Origin: Bradyrhizobium sp. SK17
GTDB taxonomy: Bacteria > Pseudomonadota > Alphaproteobacteria > Rhizobiales > Xanthobacteraceae
NCBI RefSeq assembly: GCF_002831585.1
Contig: NZ_CP025113.1
Coordinates: 3,611,001-3,675,000 of the forward strand
DNA length: 64,000 nt
Reading direction: 5' to 3'
Numbering within the stretch: position 1 is the stretch's first letter; each line of letters opens with the position of its first letter. Below the pieces are notes generated by a model that searched no databases, was not told the DNA's origin, and worked only from the letters and a program-made list of their open reading frames with translations. Positions 56,911 through 64,000 of the stretch are shown one piece after another. Made by a program: the position numbers and the translations under genes.

Positions 56911-59900
56911 TCAGCGCGCTATGGTCTGCCGTATACGGCCGACCGTGGCGGCGACATCGGTCCAGGCCGGCCTGGCGGGGGCGAACTGGCGTCGCAGGAA
57001 GCCGACAAGCTCCGCAACCTGACCGTCGCTCATGCTGTCCCGGAACGCGGGCATATAGCCGAGGTCGGTCACGGCCGGCTTGGCGATGCCGTGCAGGATC
57101 ACCTGAATGAGATTGTCAGGAACGTCGCTGTGCAGATTGCTGTTCAGCGCCAGCGATGGCCGGCTGCCGAACAGCGGCGGGCCACCGGCCTCGTGGCAGA
57201 CGGCGCAGGCGCCCTGATAGATCCGCGCGCCGGTTGAGGCGGCGGTGGTGACGGCAGTACCGGCCTCCAGCTGGGCCGCAAGCACATCGTGGGCCGGCCG
57301 GTCGGCGGTCTCGTTGAACGAGGCGAGGTAGACCGCCATCGCGCGGATGTCCTGATCGGGCAGCGCGGCAAGTTCCTGCACGACCGGCGCCATCGGCCCG
57401 GCGGCGACGCCGTGCAGGCGCGACTCGCCGGTGCGCAGATAGGCGTAGAGCTCGTCCTCGCTCCAGGGGATCGGGGCCTTCGACAGCGAGGTCAGCGCCG
57501 GCGCCTCCCAGCCCTCGGCGAAGCCGCCGGCGAGATAGGCGTTCTGCCGTTCCGCGCCGAGCGCATTGCGCGGCGAGTGACAGGCGCTGCAATGGCCGAG
57601 ACCCTCGACCAGATAGGCGCCGCGATTCCAGGTCGCCGACTTCGATGGATCGGGTTGGAACGTTCGCGGCTGATGGAACAGCGCATTCCATCCGGCGAGC
57701 AGCGGCCGCAGGTTGAACGGAAAGGCGAGCGTGTTCGCCGGCGTCTCGGTGCGCACCGGCGCCTGCGCCATCAGATAGGCGTAGAGCGCCTGGAGGTCGG
57801 CATCATTGGTCCTGGCGAAATGCGTGTAGGGGAATGCCGGGTAGAGATGACGCCCGTCGCGATGAATGCCGTCGCGCATCGCGCGCTCGAACGCGGGATA
57901 GGACCAGGCGCCGATGCCGGTGTCGACATCGGGCGTGATGTTGGTCGTATAGATGGTGCCGAACGGCGTCTCGAGCGGCCGGCCGCCGGCATTCGCGAGG
58001 CCATGCTCCGCGGTGTGGCAGACGGCACAGGCGCCGAGCGCCGCAAGCTCCTTGCCGCGCGCGATGGTGGCCGCAGAATAGACCGAGGCATCGGGCCGTG
58101 CGATCGGCGCGATCGCGCGCCAGGGCAGGACGGCCGCGCCGATGCCGATCGCGGCGGCGCAGAGTGCGGCGATGCCGGCGAGCGCGCCGCCGCGCCTTGC
58201 CAACGGATTTTGCCATCGGTTGAGATTGACCGGTTGCGCGGGCGGCGGCAGCGATGCAGGCACCGTGGGCTGCTCGCCATGCAATCCCTTCAGGATGCGC
58301 TCCGGCGTGAACGGCAACTCGCGGAAGCGGACGCCGGTGGCATCATAGATCGCGTTGGCGATCGCGGCGGCGCTCGGCACCGAGGCGGATTCGCCGACAC
58401 CGAGCGGCGGCTGGTCCTGCCGCGGCAGCATCAGCACATCGATCTTGGGCAGTTCGGGAAATTTGATGATGGGGTAGGCGCCCCATTCCCGCGCCGTCAC
58501 CGCGCCGCGCTCGAAGGAGACTTCCTCCATCAGCGCGCGGCTGGTCGACTGGATGACATTGCCTTCGATCTGGTGCCGCACGCCCTCGGGATTGATCATC
58601 AATCCGGAATCCTGGCCGGCGACCACCCGCGTCACGCTGACGTCGCCGGTCGCCTTGTTGACCGCAACGTCGGCGATCCAGGCCGACCATGCCGCGCCGT
58701 AGCCCGGAAACTTGCTGTGCACGTAGAGCGCATAAGCGAAGCCACGGCCGCGCACGACATCGCCGTCGGCCTCGGGCTCTTTCCACACCGGGCGCGGCGT
58801 CCAGCCGGCGCGTTCGGCGACCGCATTGACGAGATCGACCGCGCGTTTGTCCTTCAGGTAGCGCAGCCGGTATTCGATCGGATCGACCTCGGCCTCTGCC
58901 GCAAGTTCATCGATATAGGATTCATGCGCGAATGTATTGGGCAGCGCGGAGACGCCGCGAAACCAGGACGCGCGCACGATCGGCGGCATGTCGTTGGCGA
59001 CGACGCGCATGTTCTCATAGTCGTAGGGCGGGATCGCGGTGCGGTCGCCCATCTCGAACACGGCAGGCGTCGGCGCAATACGCCCGGTGAGCAATAGCGC
59101 CAGCGTCGGCGCTCCGTTCGAGGGATAACGCGTCGAGAAATCGTAACCGGCGACGCTGCCGTCGGCATTGAGCCCGCCATTGACGTCCATCAGCTGGGCG
59201 GTGCCCTTTGGCTCCCAAGCATGCTCCTGCTCGCGGGTGAGCTGCACCCGCACCGGGCGGCCGACCGCGCGCGACAGCAGCAGCGCATCGGCGGAGACGT
59301 CGTCGGCGCAGTTGCGGCCGTAGCAGCCGGCCGCCTCCATCCGGATCACGTCGATCTCGGATTCCGGACGCTGGACCAAGAGTGCGAGATCGCCGCGCAG
59401 GATGTGCGGGTTCTGCGTACCGGACCAGACCCGGACCGTACCGTCTGTGTAGTCGGCAACAGCGCAAGATGGGCCGATCGAACCGTGCATCTGGTAGGGC
59501 CAAACGTAAGTCCGTCGCATCGGCTTGGCTGCCGCCTTGATCGCGGCATCGACGTCGCCCTGGTCGATCAGCTGGCGCGGCGTCGACGGATTGGCGCGCA
59601 GCGCCTGCTCGATATCGGAGAGATCGGTCAGATCAGGTCCCGGCTTCCAGGTCACCTTGAGCTGCGCGGCGGCCTTGATCGCATTCTCCTCGCGCTCGGT
59701 GACGACGCCGACGAAATCGCCGACCCGCACCACCGCGACGAGGCCGGGGATATCGCGCACCGAAGCCTCATCGACCGCGATCAGGCTGGTGCCGACGAAC
59801 GGGCCGGCATCGACGCCGGCATAGGGCGGGCGGACGACGCGGCCGTGCAGCATGCCGGGCACACGCACATCGTGGACATAGACCAGCTCGCCGGTGGCCT

Positions 59901-60444
59901 TCGCCGGCAGGTCGACGCGCGGCACCGACTTGCCGACCACGGAGTAGGCGCTCACGGCCTTGACCGGAACCTCGTCGGCGAGGTCGAGCGTGATCGTCTC
60001 GTCGGCGATCAGCTCGCCATAGCTGATGCTGCGGTTGTCGTGACCGCGGATCAGGCCGTCCTCGATCGTGAGGTCGCCGGCCGGAAGCTCCAGCCGCTCA
60101 GCCGCGCGCGAGAGCAGGAAATGCCGCGCTTGCGCCGCGGCCTTGCGCAACGGAATGGCGGTGATCTGGATGGTCTCGCTCGCGATCGTCGCGCCCTGGT
60201 TCGGCACTACGCTGGTGTCGCCGAGGATCACCACCACGCGGGCAAAGGAGACGTCGAGCTCTTCGGCAACGATCTGGCCGAGCGCGGTGCGGATGCCGGT
60301 GCCGAGATCGACATGGCCGTTATAGGCGTTGACGGAGCCATCGGCTGTAATGGTGATGAAGGTCTCGAACGCGCCTTCCGCGCCGAGCACTGCGGGACGA
60401 ACGACCGACAGCAAGCCGCGCATGCGTTGCTCCGGACCCGGCAT
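56911..60444 (-). CDS. nicB: Nicotinate dehydrogenase large subunit with fused tri-haem cytochrome c (NicB-like)
   Basis: 1177 residues. The N-terminal 735 or so form a xanthine-dehydrogenase-family molybdopterin domain ([50 protein letters not shown] with the catalytic Glu region). A membrane-like segment (about 755-785) precedes a cytochrome domain with three CxxCH sites at about residues 806, 952 and 1080. This architecture and length match Pseudomonas putida NicB, which hydroxylates nicotinate to 6-hydroxynicotinate. The ATG at 60444 overlaps the nicA TGA. Confidence 0.92.
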   Translation of the reverse strand: MPGPEQRMRGLLSVVRPAVLGAEGAFETFITITADGSVNAYNGHVDLGTGIRTALGQIVAEELDVSFARVVVILGDTSVVPNQGATIASETIQITAIPLRKAAAQARHFLLSRAAERLELPAGDLTIEDGLIRGHDNRSISYGELIADETITLDLADEVPVKAVSAYSVVGKSVPRVDLPAKATGELVYVHDVRVPGMLHGRVVRPPYAGVDAGPFVGTSLIAVDEASVRDIPGLVAVVRVGDFVGVVTEREENAIKAAAQLKVTWKPGPDLTDLSDIEQALRANPSTPRQLIDQGDVDAAIKAAAKPMRRTYVWPYQMHGSIGPSCAVADYTDGTVRVWSGTQNPHILRGDLALLVQRPESEIDVIRMEAAGCYGRNCADDVSADALLLSRAVGRPVRVQLTREQEHAWEPKGTAQLMDVNGGLNADGSVAGYDFSTRYPSNGAPTLALLLTGRIAPTPAVFEMGDRTAIPPYDYENMRVVANDMPPIVRASWFRGVSALPNTFAHESYIDELAAEAEVDPIEYRLRYLKDKRAVDLVNAVAERAGWTPRPVWKEPEADGDVVRGRGFAYALYVHSKFPGYGAAWSAWIADVAVNKATGDVSVTRVVAGQDSGLMINPEGVRHQIEGNVIQSTSRALMEEVSFERGAVTAREWGAYPIIKFPELPKIDVLMLPRQDQPPLGVGESASVPSAAAIANAIYDATGVRFRELPFTPERILKGLHGEQPTVPASLPPPAQPVNLNRWQNPLARRGGALAGIAALCAAAIGIGAAVLPWRAIAPIARPDASVYSAATIARGKELAALGACAVCHTAEHGLANAGGRPLETPFGTIYTTNITPDVDTGIGAWSYPAFERAMRDGIHRDGRHLYPAFPYTHFARTNDADLQALYAYLMAQAPVRTETPANTLAFPFNLRPLLAGWNALFHQPRTFQPDPSKSATWNRGAYLVEGLGHCSACHSPRNALGAERQNAYLAGGFAEGWEAPALTSLSKAPIPWSEDELYAYLRTGESRLHGVAAGPMAPVVQELAALPDQDIRAMAVYLASFNETADRPAHDVLAAQLEAGTAVTTAASTGARIYQGACAVCHEAGGPPLFGSRPSLALNSNLHSDVPDNLIQVILHGIAKPAVTDLGYMPAFRDSMSDGQVAELVGFLRRQFAPARPAWTDVAATVGRIRQTIAR

Positions 60445-60911
60445 CAATCGCGTGCCTCGAGCGCGTGGCCGGCGGCCCGCATCGCGGCGCGGATGATCTC
60501 GATATGCGCACCGCAGCGGCAGAGATTGTAGCGCAACGCTTCCAGCACGTCGCGCTCGGATGGATTGGGGTTGCGCGTGAGCAGCGCCTTGGTGGTGATG
60601 ATCATGCCGTTGAGGCAGTAGCCACACTGTGCGGCTTGTTCTCGGATGAAGGCATCCTGCACCGGATCAGGATGTTCGCGGCTTCCGAGCCCTTCGAGCG
60701 TGACGACGTTGCGTCCCGCGCAGCCTTCGATCGGGATCACACAGGCGCGCGCGGCGACGCCGTCGATCAGCACCGCGCAGGCGCCGCACTCGCCGAGCCC
60801 GCAGCCATATTTCGGTCCGTTCAATGCGAGATCGTTGCGCAGCACGTAAAGCAATGCGGTGTCGGGAGCAGCGTCGACATCATGATTCCTGCCGTTCACG
60901 GTCAGGCGCAT
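60444..60911 (-). CDS. nicA: Nicotinate dehydrogenase [2Fe-2S] subunit (NicA-like)
   Basis: 155 residues with two [2Fe-2S] domains: plant-ferredoxin-type YGCGLGECGACAVLIDG plus a later Cys, and the helical domain with QCGYCLNGMI and NLCRCGAH. It carries electrons from the molybdenum site to the cytochrome of NicB. The ATG at 60911 begins the usual MRLTVNGRNHDVDA; an upstream in-frame ATG would add 38 residues that do not resemble the family. First gene of the minus-strand nicotinate arm. Confidence 0.92.
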   Translation of the reverse strand: MRLTVNGRNHDVDAAPDTALLYVLRNDLALNGPKYGCGLGECGACAVLIDGVAARACVIPIEGCAGRNVVTLEGLGSREHPDPVQDAFIREQAAQCGYCLNGMIITTKALLTRNPNPSERDVLEALRYNLCRCGAHIEIIRAAMRAAGHALEARD

Positions 60912-60972
60912 TGCCCCGGTTCTCCCCTGATGTTTGCGCTGCAACGTCAGCGTCAAATCGAAGTCGAGGATA

Positions 60973-60990
60973 ACGTTTGTGTACAAACGT
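60973..60990. promoter_or_regulatory. Palindromic operator candidate 1, nicA/reductase intergenic region
   Basis: Inverted arms ACGTTTGT and ACAAACGT around a GT centre, 62 bases upstream of the nicA start. It resembles GntR- or MarR-type operators. No regulator gene lies in the adjoining sequence seen here. Confidence 0.6.
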
Positions 60991-61105
60991 GCAAGCGGCG
61001 GCATGCCGCGCTGCAGCGAGTGCACGCTTTATGAACAGGGTGCGCAAGCGAATGGCAGCTTTTGATTGCAAAGGCCGCTTGACAGGTCCGGGGCTCGCGC
61101 GCAGG

Positions 61106-61125
61106 ATCATTCGTATACGAACGAT
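61106..61125. promoter_or_regulatory. Palindromic operator candidate 2, nicA/reductase intergenic region
   Basis: ATCATTCGTATACGAACGAT, a 20-base palindrome with one mismatched pair and a perfect 12-base core (TTCGTATACGAA), 61 bases before the reductase start. Together with candidate 1 it nearly symmetrically flanks the divergent promoters. Confidence 0.65.
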
Positions 61126-61186
61126 AAACACCGGAGGCGGAAGCGCAGTATGATCGACCGCCGCCACAAGTCCAGGCCTGGTCACG

Positions 61187-62635
61187 ATGGCTGACACAAT
61201 GACCGTCGCCGCCGGCGACAAGATCCGCTGCGATGCCTGTCCGGTGATGTGCTACATCAAGCCGGGCGCGGCTGGCGCCTGCGACCGTTATGCCAATCAT
61301 GACGGCATGCTGGTGCGAGTCGATCCGCATGTCGTGCTTGAGCGTACCGTCTCGCATGGCGGCAAGCTGGTGCCGTTTCAGGTCAGCGGCGACTGGGACG
61401 GCAAGATCGTCCGCCAGCCCGATCTCTTCGTCACCGCGATCGGCGCCGGAACCACCTATCCGGATTACAAGCCGGCGCCGTTCATCGTGTCGTCGGAGGT
61501 CGACGGCATCGACATGGTCACCGTGGTGACCGAGGGCATTTTCTCCTATTGCGGCGTCAAGGTGAAGATCGACACCGACCGCTATCTCGGTCCCGAAACC
61601 GCGATCGTGCGCGCCGACGGCGAGGCGGTCGGTCATGTCACGACCAGCGAATATGGCTCGCAGATGCTCTCGCTTGGCGGCGTGCATCATCTGACCGGAG
61701 GCTCCAAGAAGGAAGGCCGCGTCACCTGCGACACGCTGATGGATCTCTCCAATTGCAAGGCGGTGGAGTTGATCATCGACGGCGGCGCCAGTGTGGTGGT
61801 GCAGGCGGGCAAGCCGCCGATCGTCAACGGCGTGGCGGAAGAACGCATGCGGGTCGGCTGCGGCTCGGCGACCATCGGCATGTTCGCCAAGCAGTGGCAC
61901 GGCAAGGTCGATGAGGTCGTGGTGGTCGACGACCACATCACCGGCGTGCTCAGTGAGCACCAGGCCGGCAAGCTGCTCGACATCGCCGATACCGGCATCA
62001 AGATGAAGGGCAGGCGCTCGACGCCCGGCCGCTATTTCCAGGTCGCCGATCCCGGCACCGGATGGGGCGGCACCAATATCTCCGATCCGCTGTCGATCCT
62101 CGGCCCGTTCAATGCCAGGGAGGCGCGGCCCGGGCTGACCATGCTGATGGTTTCGACCACCGGCGAGCATGCGTCGTACTACGTGCTCGACGAGGCGTTG
62201 AAGCCGATCGAGACCGAGATGCCGGCCGACCTCAGGTTTTCCGTCGAACGCATCCAGGAGAATTGCGAGCCGGCGCTGTGCACCGTGCTGTTCATGGGCG
62301 GCGCGGGCGGATCGCTGCGCGCCGGCGTCACCGATAATCCGGTGCGGCTGACGCGCTCGGTCAAGGATGCGCTGACGCGCGTCACCAGCGGCGGCGCGCC
62401 GGTCTATGTCTGGCCCGGCGGCGGCATCACCTTCATGGTCGACGTCACGCAGATGCCCGCCGGCGCCTTCGGCTACGTGCCGACGCCGGCGCTGGTTGCG
62501 CCGATCGAGTTCACGATGAAGCTGTCGGATTACGCGGCGCTGGGCGGCCATATGGATTATGTCCGGCCGCTGTCGTCGCTGCGCGACAGCGCCGAGATCA
62601 AGCCGATGCCCTATCTGCCCGGGCGGCGTGCATGA
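61187..62635 (+). CDS. 6-hydroxynicotinate reductase-like protein
   Basis: 482 residues. The N-terminus has the cysteine cluster CDACPVMCYIKPGAAGAC (C-x2-C-x3-C-x9-C), suited to an Fe-S cluster. The remainder matches, from memory of the family, 6-hydroxynicotinate reductase, first defined in Eubacterium barkeri nicotinate fermentation, which gives 1,4,5,6-tetrahydro-6-oxonicotinate. Blocks such as VVTEGIFSYCGVKVKIDTD and VGCGSATIGMFAKQW are seen. No strong ribosome-binding site; ATG 61199 is an alternative start. Divergent from nicAB, which would supply its substrate, and overlapping the next gene by four bases. Confidence 0.8.
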   Translation: MADTMTVAAGDKIRCDACPVMCYIKPGAAGACDRYANHDGMLVRVDPHVVLERTVSHGGKLVPFQVSGDWDGKIVRQPDLFVTAIGAGTTYPDYKPAPFIVSSEVDGIDMVTVVTEGIFSYCGVKVKIDTDRYLGPETAIVRADGEAVGHVTTSEYGSQMLSLGGVHHLTGGSKKEGRVTCDTLMDLSNCKAVELIIDGGASVVVQAGKPPIVNGVAEERMRVGCGSATIGMFAKQWHGKVDEVVVVDDHITGVLSEHQAGKLLDIADTGIKMKGRRSTPGRYFQVADPGTGWGGTNISDPLSILGPFNAREARPGLTMLMVSTTGEHASYYVLDEALKPIETEMPADLRFSVERIQENCEPALCTVLFMGGAGGSLRAGVTDNPVRLTRSVKDALTRVTSGGAPVYVWPGGGITFMVDVTQMPAGAFGYVPTPALVAPIEFTMKLSDYAALGGHMDYVRPLSSLRDSAEIKPMPYLPGRRA

Positions 62636-63540
62636 CGCGGCTCCCGCAAATCGCGCTTCTTCCTGACGGCAAGCGGCTGCATTTGCAGGATGGCCCGATT
62701 GATCTGGTCATCGAAGCCAAGGGCGGGGATGCGGATGTTCGATCCGCCTATCTGGCGGCGGCGGATCGCTTCACCGGACTGCTCGACGAGCTCTGCACGG
62801 AACTCGCCGAACTGCGCACCGCCGCCAATCCCGGTCGCTGCTCGCTGAAGGGCGTGGTCGCACGGCGCATGCATGCGGCGGTCGCGCCGTTTGCCGCCGA
62901 CTGCTTCATCACGCCGATGGCGGCGGTCGCGGGCTCGGTTGCCGAGGAAATCCTCGGTACGATGCTGCGCACAGCGATGCTCGACCGCGCCTATGTCAAC
63001 AATGGCGGCGATATCGCGCTGCATCTCGCAGACGGCGAACAGTTCACCGTCGGCTTGATGGACCGCCCGGACCGTCACGGCGTGATGCAGGCCATGACCA
63101 TTGATGCAGACATGCCGGCCCGCGGGATCGCGACCAGCGGCCGCCACGGCCGCAGCTTCTCGCTCGGCATTGCCGATGCCGTCACCGTGCTGGCGCGGAC
63201 GGCGTCGCAGGCCGATGCAGCCGCGACCGTGATCGCCAATGCGGTCGATTTACCCGGGCATCCTGCGATCCTGCGCGTTCCGGCCAACGAATTGCAGCCC
63301 GACAGCGACCTCGGCGAACGGCTGGTGACGCGCGACGTCGGGCCGCTGACGGACCACGAAATCGAGCAGGCGCTCGAGGCGGGTGCGGCGCGGGCGCGGA
63401 TGCTCCTGACGTCGGGATTGATCGAGGGCGCAGCATTGCGTCTACTGGGCGAGACGCGGCTTGTTGGTGCAACTGGGAACGGGGCGCCGGCGTCGCATGG
63501 GTTTCAGGAACGAACGATAGAACACATGCCGCGGGCATGA
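62632..63540 (+). CDS. UPF0280-family protein (ApbE superfamily)
   Basis: 302 residues. The FITPMAAVAGSVAEEIL block and NNGGDIALHL (N123-D127) are typical of UPF0280, a group related to ApbE, whose members transfer FMN from FAD onto proteins. The start overlaps the end of the reductase gene (ATGA), so the two are coupled. A role in flavinylating or otherwise maturing the reductase is attractive but unproven; the C-terminal 60 residues are less typical. Confidence 0.82.
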   Translation: MTRLPQIALLPDGKRLHLQDGPIDLVIEAKGGDADVRSAYLAAADRFTGLLDELCTELAELRTAANPGRCSLKGVVARRMHAAVAPFAADCFITPMAAVAGSVAEEILGTMLRTAMLDRAYVNNGGDIALHLADGEQFTVGLMDRPDRHGVMQAMTIDADMPARGIATSGRHGRSFSLGIADAVTVLARTASQADAAATVIANAVDLPGHPAILRVPANELQPDSDLGERLVTRDVGPLTDHEIEQALEAGAARARMLLTSGLIEGAALRLLGETRLVGATGNGAPASHGFQERTIEHMPRA

Positions 63541-63556
63541 CCGGGAGCGAGGCAAG

Positions 63557-64000
63557 ATGAGCGCCGTCATTCGCAAGATCGTCACCGTGGTCGAGGAGAC
63601 CCATCTGGAGATGGGCAAGACCATTGCACCGCCGACCCGGCGTGCCGCCGCCATCGCCGTGATCGAGAATCCGTTTGCCGGCCGCTATGTCGAAGACCTC
63701 ACGCCATTGATCGCGATTGGCGAGGAACTGGGCGACTTGCTCTCGAAGCGGGCGGTCGCCGCGCTCGGCATCGACGGCGCCAAGGCGCACAGCTACGGCA
63801 AGGCCGCGGCGGTCGGCGAGAATGGCGAGCTCGAGCACGCAGCCGCGATCCTGCATCCCAAGATGGGCGCACCGGTGCGCAAGGTGCTCTCGAAGGGGGC
63901 GGCGCTGATACCGTCGTCGAAGAAGCGCTCCGGCCCCGGCACCACGCTCGACATTCCGCTTGGGCACAAGGACGCAGCCTTCGTGCGCAGCCATTTCGAC
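63557..64000 (+). CDS. DUF1185 ('amino acid synthesis') family protein, 3' end cut by window edge
   Basis: The first 148 codons, starting MSAVIRKIVTVVEETHLEMG after GAGGCAAG, 17 bases downstream of the UPF0280 gene. Blocks RRAAAIAVIENPFAGRYVED and HAAAILHPKMGAPVRKVL recall the DUF1185 family, which I remember being encoded beside 6-hydroxynicotinate-reductase-like genes. Function unknown. The gene continues past base 64000, and further pathway genes may follow. Confidence 0.82.
   Translation, partial: MSAVIRKIVTVVEETHLEMGKTIAPPTRRAAAIAVIENPFAGRYVEDLTPLIAIGEELGDLLSKRAVAALGIDGAKAHSYGKAAAVGENGELEHAAAILHPKMGAPVRKVLSKGAALIPSSKKRSGPGTTLDIPLGHKDAAFVRSHFD

Noticed and set aside
54150..57110. Very long plus-strand open frame (986 codons)
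   Set aside because: It lies antisense to metY, pncB and the end of nicB, whose protein sequences are clearly conserved. Such frames arise from GC-rich codon bias; its translation is Arg/Asp/Gly-rich low-complexity-like with no domain.
57289..59097. Plus-strand open frame of 602 codons inside nicB
   Set aside because: Antisense to a conserved molybdopterin/cytochrome protein with three haem motifs; no domain in the antisense translation.

Overview
The window reads as a GC-rich alphaproteobacterial chromosome, most likely Bradyrhizobium or a close relative. The reasons are the strong G/C third-position bias on both strands, the gene families present (many solute-binding-protein transporters, CaiB/BaiF CoA transferases, hydantoinase pairs, GMC dehydrogenases) and the dispersed palindromic intergenic repeats familiar from that genus. 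No phage, insertion sequence, CRISPR array, rRNA or tRNA was recognised. The content is almost entirely uptake and catabolism: seven ABC solute-binding proteins lie in 64 kb.

Layout. 1-3400 (minus): peptide-type ABC importer (binding protein, permease B, partial permease C). 3834-4133: HU-type DNA-binding protein with a clear terminator. 4320-5099 (minus): SDR-fold protein without the usual catalytic residues, with a possible 26-residue membrane peptide upstream. 5373-12945: sulfonate-type locus with a divergent SsuA-like protein, then binding protein, permease, ATPase, acyl-CoA-dehydrogenase-like flavoprotein, SsuD-like monooxygenase and a second SsuA-like protein, mostly with overlapping genes. 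13321-14166: CmcJ-like oxidoreductase. 14374-20709: MFS carrier, HyuB/HyuA hydantoinase pair and an orphan LivJ-like binding protein.

20863-29482 looks like one regulon around a GntR/FCD regulator: an enolase-superfamily enzyme, a CodA-like amidohydrolase, an NTF2-like protein, an NMT1-type ABC importer and a second amidohydrolase. A palindrome with core GCATGC occurs near the NTF2, gntR and transporter starts. 29667-41213 couples a didomain CoA transferase by a one-base overlap to a complete peptide-type ABC importer and then to a fused biotin-dependent acyl-CoA carboxylase, suggesting import, CoA activation and carboxylation of an organic acid.

41407-50525 is an oxidation module: a Baeyer-Villiger-type flavin monooxygenase divergent from a CYP153-like P450, then a GMC dehydrogenase with a small partner, then a second GMC dehydrogenase with a Tat-signal gamma subunit and a three-haem cytochrome c. 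50754-53077 holds a Deg-like protease without a signal peptide and a membrane acyltransferase.

53420-64000 holds nicotinate genes. On the minus strand nicA and nicB (nicotinate dehydrogenase with fused tri-haem cytochrome) lead into pncB (NAD salvage), metY and a hydrolase. Divergently come a 6-hydroxynicotinate-reductase-like protein, a UPF0280 (ApbE-superfamily) protein and the start of a DUF1185 protein. This pairs the aerobic NicAB hydroxylation with the reductive branch known from Eubacterium barkeri and Azorhizobium. Two palindromic operators sit between the divergent arms.
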